A stretch of DNA of 64,000 bases from Glaciozyma antarctica PI12. Lineage: Eukaryota; Basidiomycota; Microbotryomycetes; Kriegeriales; Camptobasidiaceae. The notes under the pieces are model-generated. The model was not told the DNA's origin and searched no databases. It was given only the letters and a program-made list of their open reading frames with translations. The stretch covers positions 406,675-470,674 of the forward strand of contig KZ627155.1 in NCBI GenBank assembly GCA_002917775.1, in the 5' to 3' direction. Positions 10,185-20,935 of the stretch are shown here, one piece after another. The translations under genes were made by a program, and so were the position numbers. Every line of letters begins with the position of its first letter. The stretch's first letter is position 1.

Positions 10185-13100
10185 ATGAGCGCAACCCGCT
10201 CACGCTCAGGACGGACTCGCTCTCCCTCCCCTCCGCCCAGCTCCAGCTCGAAACGACGACGCTACGACGACGACGCCGCTTCCTCCTCCTCACGACAAGA
10301 CGACCGCAAGGACCGCGACCGCCACGAGCGAGGCAGCGACAGGCGGGACCGAAGCCGTGAGCGCGAACGCAGGCCTGAGAGCGGACGAGACCGCGAGAGG
10401 GACAGGGACAGTCACCGCTCGTCGCGCCGGCACGACTCTCCTCCGCGTGAGGAGTCACGCCGCTCTAGCGGGTCTTCGAGGAGGGACCGTAGCCGAGATC
10501 GGGATGGAAGGAGGGAGAGCGATCGGGATAGCAGGGACTACCGGGAGAGGGAACGTGGAGGGGAACGAGGTGGGGAGAGGGAGTACCGGGAGAGGGAGTA
10601 TGAGCGCGAACGGGGAAGCGACAGGGACCGCCACAGGGACGGCGACTCGCGACGAGACACGAGGAAACGCCAGGTCTCTCGCTCTTACTCTCCCGAGAAG
10701 CGTGAGCGCTCGATTCCTCCTCCTGCACGACGAGAATCCCCCGTTCCCCCGCCCAAAGCGAAGCCCGCCTTCGTCTCAACCTTCTCGTCCCCCGCTCCTC
10801 CACCTCCCTCCGCCTCTCCAGCTCCAGCCATCAGTACCCCCGCCTCAGCTCCCGGCTCTCCTCTCCCCGGTGGCTCGACGGACAAGGCCAAGGACGAGGA
10901 GGAGAAGCTCCGCATCAAGCGCGAGAAGCTCGAGGCATGGAAGGCCAAGAAGGCAAAGGACGCCGCTGCAGCCGCCTCGACTCCTCCAGCTCCTTCACCC
11001 ACTCTACCTCCCGCCAAACCCCCCGTCTCTCTCCCCTCCAAAACCCCAAACCTCCACCAAGCCCCGTACGCTCCTCCCTCCCACCGTCCTCACTCCCACT
11101 CACTCCCACTCACTTCGCAGACCTCCCCGCCAAACCCCTAGGCTTTCACCCCGCCACGTCTTCCTCCGACCCCGCCGCCCTCGCCCTCGCCGCAGCAGCC
11201 GCCATCACCTCGCGCATCACGCCCCCTTCAACACTCAAGCCTGCTTCCTCCCTCCCCGCCAAGCCGTCTTTTTCGTTCTCGTCGACGGCGTTCAAGCCTT
11301 CGGGACTGAAGAACTCGCTTGCGCTAGGGGAGGACGACGAGGGGGAGCGGAGGGTGGGGCTGGTGGAGATTAAGGGAGAGGTGGATATGAGTTTGGGAGG
11401 CGAGGGCGAGGAAGAGGAGGAGGATGGAGAAGATTTGGAGGGTGGGGTGGTGTTTAAGAAGAGGGAGAGGGAGGTCAAGGAGGAGGAGGACGTGGTGATG
11501 GGCGAGCCCGGGAACCCGGGGGAGGACGAGAAGAAGGCTGAGGAGGAGGAGGAGGAGGAGGAGATTGATGAGCTGGAGATGTTCATGTCGGGCGTTCAGG
11601 CGCAGGTCAAGAGCGTCGACAAGGAGGATCGTGCGAAGCTTGGAGCGGCGAAGGGTCGGAAGCTCGCCGATCCGGAGGCAGAGGAGGAGGAGGTTGAGGA
11701 GGTTGACAGCGAGGATGAGCTTGAGAAGGTCGGGATGAAGGCTGAGGACATCTTAGCGTGCGTGTATTCCCCTTCTCACCTCCTTTTGTCGTCGCTCTAA
11801 CGCTGGCTCGGCCCGCAGTCTCGCAGCGAAGAAGGTCGTCAAGCGCGGTCGTGAGCTCCACTCGGTCGACCACTCCAAGATCGACTACGAGCCGTTCCGG
11901 AAAGCCTTCTATCACGCTCCGCCCGAAGTCGAGCTCCTCACTCCCGAGGAAGTCGAGGAGATGCGTCTCGAAATGGACGGCATCAAGGTGCGCGGAGCGG
12001 ACCCGCCGAAGCCCGTCGCCAAGTGGAGTTACTGTGGCCTTCCTGCGCCTTGGTGAGTCCTTCCCTGCTGGTTCAGTGAGACGCCGCTCATATGCTCCGT
12101 TCGCAGTATCGAAGTCATCAAAGGACTCGGCTATACGGCTCCGACGTCGATTCAGTCGCAGGCAATTCCTGCCATCATGTCGGGCCGCGACATTATCGGA
12201 GTGGCGAAGACGGGATCCGGCAAGACGATGGCGTTCATTGCGCCCATGTTCCGACACATCAAGGACCAGCGCCCGATTCGCTCGATGGAGGGACCGATCG
12301 CGATGATCATGACTCCTACGCGAGAGCTGGCTACGCAGATCCACAAGGAGTGCAAGCCGTTCCTCAAGGCGCTTGGACTGAGAGTGCGTCTTCGGTTTCT
12401 CCTACTCTGAGCTTATCGCTGATGTGCTTTGCGCGCAGGCTTCGTGCGCGTACGGAGGAACGCCGCTCAAGGACAACATCGCTGAGATGAAGCGCGGGTC
12501 CGAAGTCGTCGTCTGCACGCCTGGACGTATGATCGAGCTCTTGACGACCAACTCGGGAAGGATCATCAACCTCCAGCGTATCACGTACCTCGTTCTCGAC
12601 GAGGCGGACCGCATGTTCGACATGGGCTTCGAGCCTCAGGTGCGTCTCTCGCTTTCCTGCGATCCTGCGGGGCTCTGCACTGACGACCGACATTCGCGCA
12701 GGTCATGAAGATCATCAACCAGATTCGTCCCGACCGCCAGACCGTCCTCTTCTCCGCCACGTTCCCTCGCCAGATGGAAGCTCTCGCTCGCAAGATCCTC
12801 CGTCGCCCTCTCGAGATCACCGTCGGCGGCCGCTCCATCGTCGCTCCCGAAATCGAGCAGATCGTCGAAGTCCGCGAAGAAGCGACCAAATTCAACCGAG
12901 AAGTCAAACTCACTCGGCAACCTCACAAACGAGGACGCCGACGCTCGCGCGCTCATCTTCGTCGAGCGCCAGGACGCAGCCGACAAGTTGCTCACTGACC
13001 TCTTGCGGAAGAACTACTCGTGCATGAGTCTGCACGGCGGTATGGAGCAGGTCGACCGCGACCAGACGATCGCAGACTTCAAGTCGGGCGTCATCCCCAT

Positions 13101-14471
13101 CGTTATCGCCACCTCTGTCGCCGCGCGCGGTCTCGACGTCAAGCAGCTCAAGCTCGTCGTTCAGTTCGACGCGCCGAATCACATGGAGGATTACGTTCAT
13201 CGCGCGGGTCGAACGGGTCGAGCGGGGAACAAGGGAGTCTGCGTCACGTTCGTCACGCCCGAGCAGGATCGGTACGCGTTCGATATCCTCAAGGCTCTCA
13301 TGGCGTCGAGCGCGAACGTTCCTCCCGAGCTCAAGGCTCTCGCAGAATGTACGTCCCTCTCCACTTTTCTCCTGCGTTTGAACCCGCTTACAGAGCTCCG
13401 CTTGTTCTTCCTTCTTTCGCAGCTTTCGCCGACAAGGTCAAGAGCGGCAAAGCCTCGGGCGCCGGATCCGGTTTCGGCGGCAAGGGACTCGAACGACTCG
13501 ACACGGAGCGCGATGCTCAATCTCGAGCTGAGCGAGCAGCGTACGGCGAGGCGGCAGGCCCTCCGAAGCCTGTCGTGGACGAGGCAACGGGCGAAGCACC
13601 GCCCGTAATTGATGTCGCCGATTTGGAGATTGAGATCCATAAGGGACCGGCGCCAGATACGTCCAAGGGACGTGGGATGGTAGTCAGCTCGTTGGTGACG
13701 GCCAAGGCGGCGGAGCAGGCGGCGCTTCTTGCTGGGTGCGTTCGTTCTGGGCTTCGTTCGAGGGTGTCGAGGCTGATGCTCGCGACGTTTGCAGGAAACC
13801 GGCGGGAATCGCAAAGGCGCAAGGAGTCATTGCCAACATCAACGCTATGCTCAAGGCCAAGTTGGCGGGAGGTCGACCGGGCGAGACGGATACCTCGACC
13901 GACGCTGCTCGTCGTCGCGATCCCGACGCGACCGACTACCACGTGCGTCGTCTCCCTTTCGCAGCTTCCGTTCTTGAGACTGACGAGACTTGCGCAGGCC
14001 ATCGTCTACATCAACGACTATCCTCAGAAGGCTCGCTGGAAGGTCACGAACAAGGATACGATGGTTCAGGTGCGTCGTCCTCGCTCGTCGACTTGGAATC
14101 GGGTCGCTGATGCCGTTCGCAGCTTGTCGAGACGACTGGTGCATCGATCACTAACAAGGGAACGTTCTACGAGCCAGGAAAGGAACCGAAGGAGGGAGAG
14201 CTGCCCAAGCTTCACCTTCTCATCGAGTCGAACGACGAGTTCAGGGTGCGTCCTTTTCAAACTCTTTTCGGTACGCCCCGCGTTCGCTGACCATTCCTCG
14301 CAGGTCAAGCATGCCATCTCCGAAATCAAGCGGTCCCTCATCGAAGGAGCCACGATGGCTTTGGAGGTACGTCGTTCGTCTCGTTTACCTCGACATCTCG
14401 CTCACGTTGAGCTCGCGCAGGCCGAACAACGCAACGGTCCGAACCTGGCTCCAGGACGCTACACGGTGTAA
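10185..14471 (+). CDS. PRP5: DEAD-box RNA helicase Prp5 (DDX46-like)
   Basis: Prp5 is the ATPase that helps U2 snRNP bind the intron branch site. The first exon encodes an arginine/aspartate/serine-rich tail, then a Lys-rich helix and acidic runs with [10 protein letters not shown], matching the conserved Prp5 linker. About ten short introns follow (first donor near 11758, last acceptor near 14420). Helicase motifs in order: [66 protein letters not shown] and [10 protein letters not shown]. The C-terminal region ends [11 protein letters not shown]. Two places need a one-base shift that no intron explains: about 11,030-11,120 in the Pro-rich linker, and at about 12,915 between EVKL and LGNLTNED. 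Prp5 is essential in yeasts, so these are most likely sequence errors. Confidence 0.93.
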
Positions 14472-14767
14472 ATCGCGCATCGGTACGACTTTCTCTGGCT
14501 CTTCACTCTGAGCACGGTTGATCTGCAAAGGATTCCTTTATTTCTCTCTTCGAGTCCATGTCCGCAGCGAGTTGAGACGTCTTGGGGAGTACCCTTCTCT
14601 CCCCACCCTCTTTTCGAAGAGCATCTCTGACACACTGTTCCCAAGTCGAAGCGACGTGCGAAGCGTCGTCGTATCGCCAACAGCTGCTTCGCCCGTCTTC
14701 GCCTCTGCTTCCTCTCCGCGTAGCTGCAACTCTCCTTTCTCCATCCAAACGCCACTACATTATGAAA

Positions 14768-16468
14768 TCACTGCCTAAACCCTAGCATCGGTCCCTCCTT
14801 TCCCCTCCTATCAATCCTCAACACCGTCTTAGCGACCAACGAATAAATCGCCGTCGTCGCCATCTCCTCCGCCCACTCTCTCTCCCTACAATAAGCTCCC
14901 AACCACAGCTTGAGCATATTCATCGACACCATCGGTTCCTCTTTCCTACTCGTGTTCATCCCCGTCAAAGAACTAGCGAGGACGGGGTCGCGCATCGTTA
15001 TTCCTAACGCGGGGAGCAGGGGAGAGCATGGGGCGCAGCCGGAGAGGGTGGAGAGGAGGAGGGAGAGGAGGTGAGATTCGAGGAGGGAGGAAGGGGTTGG
15101 TGGGTCTGTGGAGGTTGGGTCTGTGGTGGCGCTGGAGGAGTGCGGGGAGGAGGGCTCGAGAGGCGCGGGAGGGGAGGCGAGGATTGTGGAGAGGGTTTGA
15201 CTGTGGGGGCGTTAGTGGGGCCAGGGAGAGGGAGAGAGGACGTACAGAGTTTGGTGGAAGGAGAGTGAGGTGAGAGGGGAGGGGATCTCGGAGCCGGAGA
15301 GGAGGAGCATCTTGTGTGCCCAAGGTCGTAGCGTCTCCCCGACTCCAGCCCACACCTTGTCCTACCGCAAGCATCAGCCCAAAAACTGCAAAACAGCCGG
15401 AACGAAATACTCACTGCAACCGCCTCCAGCTCCTCCTCCGAGATCCCAACCGACTTCTTCTCCTTCCTCGCCGGGCTCGCTTTCGCAACATTCCTCACCG
15501 CCTTGGGCGTCGTTTCGGCCCGTGGCGTCGCAGTCTTCGGCGACGGCGTAGGCGGGACGACGGGGCGAATCTTCTTGGGCGTGATGGGAGGCGTCGCGGT
15601 TGCGGGACGCGAGACGGGGGAACGCGAGGGAGCGGGGGCGGGGACGCGTCGGTCGAGGAGGGTGGATTTGCCGAAGGGGTTTGACGCGCCCATGGGAGGA
15701 GTGGGCTTTGAGGCGGGCTTGGGGCGAGAAGCTTGGGATCGGGCCTGGAGAGCTGGAGTTAGTGGTGAGCTTTGAGAGGAGGGGGAGGACGCACTTCAGC
15801 TTGTTTCTCAGAGATGATCTGCTCGAGCGCAAAGATCTCCATCTGTTCGCGCTTGATAGCTTCCTCTAGCTCTGCAGCGCGGATCGAGGCTTCGCTCTGA
15901 GGGTTGGAACGCGGGATAGGCTGGCAGGAGGAGAGCGGTGAGCGCGGGGCCGCAGTGCGAGAGAAGGAGGGCGTACGCGTTTGACCGACTCTTCGAGGTC
16001 GAGGATACTCTCTATAAGCCCTTCGTACTGCGAATACAACGACTGTACATGCTCCGTCGCGCGCGGGAGCGGGCTACAAACACCACGCGATGAGCTTCAC
16101 CCAACAACACCCCTCCAAGCAAGGACTCACTAGACATCCAGCAGCCGCTTAGCCCCCAAAAGACACCTCGCAGGATCATCATTTCCCCTCCTCTCCTTAA
16201 GCGGGCTCGCCCTCTCCCACCCCCCCACCCTCTCCGGCCCCACCCTCTTCGTAGCAACCCACTCCCCCTCCTCGACCTCATACCTCTCCAACGCAGGACG
16301 GAAGAGGGAGAGTTCATGTGGCTCTGCGTCGCGAATGAGGTGCGTCTCGAAGAAGGATTCGGGGGAGAGGACGGCGGTGGTGAAGGATTGGGTGCGGTGG
16401 AAGGGGAGGGAGGAGATGAGGGAGGAGGAGGCGAGGAGGGAGTTGAGGGAGTCTTGTAGGTAACCCAT
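14768..16468 (-). CDS. SPC34: DASH/Dam1 complex subunit Spc34 with long C-terminal extension
   Basis: DASH subunits couple kinetochores to microtubules in fungi. The start MGYLQDSLNSLL fits the short N-terminus of Spc34; an in-frame Met at 16585 would add 39 residues. SFTTAVLSPES and THLIRDAEPHELSLF match the Spc34 pattern of an early helix followed by an I-RD-E--LF motif. Later exons give LYSQYEGLIESILDLEESV and the terminal coiled coil ELEEAIKREQMEIFALEQI, as in yeast Spc34. After the point where yeast Spc34 ends, the frame continues through spliced exons (PKPASKPTPPMGASNPF, DKVWAGVGETLRPWAHKM, MLKLWLGAYCREREWAEEM) to a stop at 14768. That extension is either lineage-specific or a wrongly joined neighbour; the splice phases support one gene. 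Confidence 0.75.
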
Positions 16469-16763
16469 CTTGAGGTTGAGATGGTGGGGAGGGGCGGGAG
16501 GGAGGGAGGAGGAAGCAGAAGAGCTCAAGTCAACAAACGGATCTGGCCCGTCGGAGCGCTCACTTTGACGCGTCTCAGTCGACAAAGGCAGCTGGCAAGG
16601 GACGCGGTTTATTACGTGCTTAGGAACAGAACGGAGCGGCGAAAGAAATCACGAGCAATGCATCAACAGCGCTGAACGAGCACCTCGCTGCTCTCGCCCA
16701 ACTCGCTCGATATCGACACTGCAGCATTGCAGCCATTTTGGTTCCCCCTCCTTGTGTAACAAT

Positions 16764-18135
16764 CTAAAGGTGAACACGAGTTCCAGTGCGCTCAGCAACC
16801 TTGATCGCATCCGCAACGACTCCCATCGCCGTGACGTCTGCACCAGCTCCAGCGCCCTGGACGATAAGAGGGCGGGAGGAGTAGCGAGCCGTGTGGAAGG
16901 CAATAATATTGTCGGATCCAGAGAGGGAGGAGGCGAAAGGGTGTGCGGAGGGGTACCTGTGAAGTGTGTTAGCTCGAGACGGGAGCGGAAGGGAGTGTAC
17001 GCACTTCTCCAAACCGCACTTGACGACGCCCTTGACGCGATCAATGACTCCAACGTATCGCAGCACCATTCCATCCTTCTCCGCCTCCTCGCGGAGCTTA
17101 TCAAACTCAGCATCGTGCTCCTGAAGCTGGGTGACGAACTCGTCTCCATTCGCAATGTTGGCGAGGGCAGAGGGGATGAGAGTCTCGGTGGAGAGGGAGG
17201 CGAATCCCTCGGGGAGGGCGGGGAGGGCGGGGAGGGACGAAGGGGCGGTGGAGAGGAGGCGAGAGAGGATGGTGAGCTTGCGCGCGACGTCCGAGCCTGA
17301 GAGGTCGTCGGCCGGGTGAGGCTCCTGCGTTTGTGCGACGAGTTAGCTGGGAAGAGCAGGGTGGTAGGAGGGCACGCACGGTGTAACCGTTCGCCTTGGC
17401 AATCTTGACAATCTCGCTGAACTTGGGACCGTTGCCTCCGCTGCCTCCAGGCTTGGAGAACTCGTTGAAGATGTAGCTGAGCGTACCACTGAGGACTCCC
17501 TCAACCTTGATCACCTCGTCTCCCGTCTTAACGAGGTCCCTGAGCGTGCTAATGATAGGGAGTCCAGCGCCAACGGTCGCCTCGAGGTAGACGAGTCCTG
17601 CTCCGACCTTCTTCTCCGCCTCGACGATCTGAGCCCAGAGCTCGTGCGAGGAGGAGAATCCCTTCTTGTTGGGAGTGACGACGGAGAGGCCCGAGGAGAT
17701 GGCGAGAGGGTAGAGAGCCGTGACGGAGAGGTCCGAGGTGCAGTCGATCAGGATCGTGGGGGTCTTGCTGCCGGCGAGCGAGTTGATGAGCGCCGTGGGG
17801 TTGGCGGCAGAGTAGGTGGCTTCGGAGGTGGAAGGAGGGAGAGGGCCGGAGGAGGGAGGGAGGAGGGCGAGGAGGGCGGCTCCGGAGAGAGTGGACGAGG
17901 TGGAGAGAGTGTAGCGGGAGTTGGTGAGGGAGATGATGTTGAAGAGGGGAGCGAGAGTGGGGGAAGTGAGCTGGTGAACGACCTGCTTTCCCACGAGTCC
18001 AACTCCGATGATGGCGACGTTAGAGACCACTGCAACAGGAAAACAAGAAGCAAGAGTCAGTGTCGTCCTCGTCTCAGCTGTCGCCGTTCGCAGCGTCGCT
18101 TTGCTGTGGCCTTAATTAGGCTCTGTTCACTTACT
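16764..18135 (-). CDS. HOM6: homoserine dehydrogenase
   Basis: The enzyme reduces aspartate semialdehyde to homoserine, on the way to threonine and methionine. VSNVAIIGVGLVGKQVV is the NAD(P)-binding Rossmann start. ANPTALINSL, VVTPNKKGFS, YLEATVGAGLPII and KVEGVLSGTLSYIFNEF are family motifs, and the C-terminus has EPHPADDLSGSDVARKL. No ATG opens the main exon at 18030. However, a GTAAGT donor at about 18134 and a CCTGTTGCAG acceptor at about 18030 would join an upstream A to TG, so the start codon is split by an intron. Two coding introns follow (donors GTGCGT). The protein ends at the stop at 16764. It is divergent from the gene at 18409. Confidence 0.92.
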
Positions 18136-18408
18136 GATAGACTAGCTGGGGAGAAGAGTGAAGAGAGAGAGAGAGAGCTGATGCCGACTCGAAGCTCGAA
18201 GTCGTGTCCTTGCCTCGCACGGGCCACAACTTGGGTTGACTTGGGTGGGGCGAGCGGGGTTGCTCCTTCTCTCCTCCAGACTGCTCAAACGGACGAGGAC
18301 TTGAACAAGCTCAGCTGGAACGAGACGGCAAGTCACTCTCGCCAGATCGAGACTGGCTGAGGAGCCCGCGCCGAAGCTCACGAGCTAACTCCTCACTTCC
18401 TCTCCCAG

Positions 18409-20388
18409 ATGGCCAGCAGCAGCAGCAGCTCAAGGACCCTCGTCCTAACCTACAACAACCGGAGCATCGTCACTTCCCGCCCCTCCTCCCTCTCTTTCAC
18501 CCTCCTCAAAGCCGCCTCCCTCTTCCCCGACCTCCCTCCCAACTCCTCCCTCGTCCTCCTCGCTAGCATCGCAGGAGTTCACGCTGAAGTCGCAGCGGAC
18601 GTTTGGCACTCTCCGCGATTTTGGAAGGAGCTCAAGGTGCTGAGGGTTTGTGTGAGGCAGCAGGTTGCGTCGGGGTCGAGGGAGGCGCGGGCTGGGATCG
18701 CCTCGAAGCCGATGCTGCCGCCGGCTACGGAGAGTGGGGAGCGACGGGAGGAAGGGCCGGAGGAGGAGAGGGGCGAGCTTAAGAAGGCTTCGCAGGCCGT
18801 AGGAGGTGAGGGCAAGACGGCGAGGGAAGGAGCGGTCGAGCCTCCTTCGACGAGCGGAGCCCTCCCTTCCTCAGCGCCGGAGGAACCAATCCCCTCTCTC
18901 AACGACTCGCCCTCTCCCCACGACACCAATCCGGCCACACCCAGTCCCGCCGTACCCGAACCTCAACCGCCAACTTCCCCCTGTTCCACCGAACCCACCA
19001 TCGTCCTCCCTCCTCCAATCAACCGCGCCTCCGTCCTCACAGTCCGACTCGCCGGCCCCACCTACCCCGACTTCAACGTTGACATCCGTATGTTGATGAA
19101 GACACCTTTCGACAAAGTCTGCGAGGTGTTCGCTACGCAGGTCGGGGTGATGGACCATACGTTTCGTCTGGTCTGGGAGGGGAGAGAGCTCGTCAGGGAG
19201 CAGTGCTTTTTCGATTTATGGGAGAAGAGGGACGCGCTGGGGCTGGCAGCGTCGAGTTGGGATTTCGAGAAGATGTTCTCTGTCGAGGTTCAGCGCTTGT
19301 CGGTTGTCGCTCCCCGAGGATCAAGAGGACAACGCGTTAGTGGCAGTGGACGAGTCTCGCGCGCTGATGAGGTCGTGAGCCATGCGGAGGAATCGGTGCG
19401 AAAGAGGAGAAAGTGGAGGAAGGAGGAGAGGAGGCGAACGAGCGGGAGGCGAAGGACGAGGGGGATTCGAAGCCTGCGAAGGGGGCTGGGACCGCGCGGA
19501 AGGGAAAGGAAAGGGACGACGCAGATGGACGTGCCCCCGGGCACGAATCGACCAGCGGCGTCGCCCCTTTGTCGACGGGAGACCCGGCCATTTCGCTCGA
19601 CCGCTTCCGACCCTCCGTCGACGATGCTCCGGTCGCCCACAAGATGTTCACCCAGCTCGTCACTCCCAAGCCGCCTCAACCGACTCCACGTACAACCATC
19701 AAGTCGCCCTCCACTCCTCCCGCCGGACGCACCGCCACCTCTCCCAACCCTCCCACCACCCTCCCCCTCCGCCCTACCCACCTCCCCCGCGTCCTTCGTC
19801 GAGTTCCAGGTCTCAGGCAAATCCCCTTACAGCGACGGGATCTTCGAGCTCCCCCGCAACATGCTCTTCCTCGAACTTCGCACAGCCTTCGCCTCTGGCT
19901 GCGCCGTCGACCCCCACCAATTCCTCCTCGGCCACAAAGGCCACGAACTCCTCGACTCGGACTCGTTCGGCGCTCCCGTGGCTCGGTACCCGTATCTCGA
20001 GATTGACGAGGATGCGATAGTACTCGTTGATGTGCGGCATGCGGGCGAGGAGAGCGGGGTCGAACCGGCATTACAACTCGCTCTATCTCTCAATGGACGA
20101 CATCGCATTAACCCCATTACGCCGCTGAGGTTACGTGTCACGAGCGGGCCGGAGGGGAAACCGTTCGCGGTGCAGGCGATGTTGCACATGAGGTTCTTTC
20201 ACGTTGTGGAGGTGTGGAGTCAGAGGACGGGGAAGGAGAGCGAGGGGTATATGCTGGTGTGGGAGGGGAGGGAGTTGGGGATGCAGGATTCGTTCCTCAA
20301 GATGTGGATGAGGGAACCGACGAGGGACTTTAGGATCAACGACTTGGTCCTGATGAAGGTCGTCGCGAGGGAAGCCTCGTCGACGTGA
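18409..20388 (+). CDS. family member E: N-terminal family domain plus three SUMO-like domains, no KPVIYLF domain
   Basis: Single open frame of 659 residues. Residues about 10-85 match the N-terminal domain of copy D (LTYNNRSIVTSRPSSLS, LFPDLPPNSSL, IAGVHAEV, WHSPRFWKE). Three SUMO/Rad60-SLD-like domains follow at about 207-293 (FRLVWEGRELVREQCF), 463-545 (FLLGHKGHELLDSDSF) and 573-655 (YMLVWEGRELGMQDSF). The KPVIYLF-type domain is absent. In the linker (about 19,330-19,790) another frame gives a more natural acidic sequence (EEKVEEGGEEANERE), so two compensating one-base errors may have scrambled about 140 residues. A CTAAC...CTCCCAG acceptor abuts the ATG, as in copy D. Function unknown; a scaffold that binds SUMO-pathway partners is only a guess. 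Confidence 0.75.
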   Translation: MASSSSSSRTLVLTYNNRSIVTSRPSSLSFTLLKAASLFPDLPPNSSLVLLASIAGVHAEVAADVWHSPRFWKELKVLRVCVRQQVASGSREARAGIASKPMLPPATESGERREEGPEEERGELKKASQAVGGEGKTAREGAVEPPSTSGALPSSAPEEPIPSLNDSPSPHDTNPATPSPAVPEPQPPTSPCSTEPTIVLPPPINRASVLTVRLAGPTYPDFNVDIRMLMKTPFDKVCEVFATQVGVMDHTFRLVWEGRELVREQCFFDLWEKRDALGLAASSWDFEKMFSVEVQRLSVVAPRGSRGQRVSGSGRVSRADEVVSHAEESVRKRRKWRKEERRRTSGRRRTRGIRSLRRGLGPRGRERKGTTQMDVPPGTNRPAASPLCRRETRPFRSTASDPPSTMLRSPTRCSPSSSLPSRLNRLHVQPSSRPPLLPPDAPPPLPTLPPPSPSALPTSPASFVEFQVSGKSPYSDGIFELPRNMLFLELRTAFASGCAVDPHQFLLGHKGHELLDSDSFGAPVARYPYLEIDEDAIVLVDVRHAGEESGVEPALQLALSLNGRHRINPITPLRLRVTSGPEGKPFAVQAMLHMRFFHVVEVWSQRTGKESEGYMLVWEGRELGMQDSFLKMWMREPTRDFRINDLVLMKVVAREASST

Positions 20389-20935
20389 TTCCCTTCCTCT
20401 CCACCTGCCAACTCGCTCGGCAATTCGCTCCTCTTCCGCAATTCTCTCCTCCTCAGCACACCTTCTACCTCGTCGAACCGCCATTTACCCTTCCCTCCCT
20501 CTCCCCTCGCATCGCATGCGGCGACTCCTTGCTTCGTCAAATCGTCACCAGGCTTTATGGGAAACCCTGTGGTGGGAGCAGGGCGGCTTGGGAGGGCAGT
20601 GGTGGGGTGGGAGGATGGTGGGCCTCGAGGGTGGGTGTAGGAGCGAGAGGCGAGCGAGAGGACCTTTTCTGAACGAGTGAAGGAGCGGAATCGGAGTCGG
20701 GCACTTTGGAAAAGGTTTTTGGAGTGCAAGGAGTGCTGGATATGCCTGGGAGGGGGATACGCTGAGGAGAACCTTGAGCCAGCCCAAGAGCGGAGATGGG
20801 GGTCGACTGGACTTTGCCAGCTTGGTCGTCGGGTCGTCCTTCTTCTTCTCCTACTTCGCCCCCTTCAGCCGGGGAAGCTCAGGCGCCTCTCCCCCAGCTC
20901 ATCACGACCGCGCGCCCATCTCAGTCCCAGCAGGA
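20389..20935 (+). other. spacer between two family members, no gene seen
   Basis: I find no conserved open frame on either strand in this stretch. It would hold the end of the upstream transcript and the promoter of the next copy. Unlike copies D and E, no clear acceptor abuts the ATG at 20936. Confidence 0.5.
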
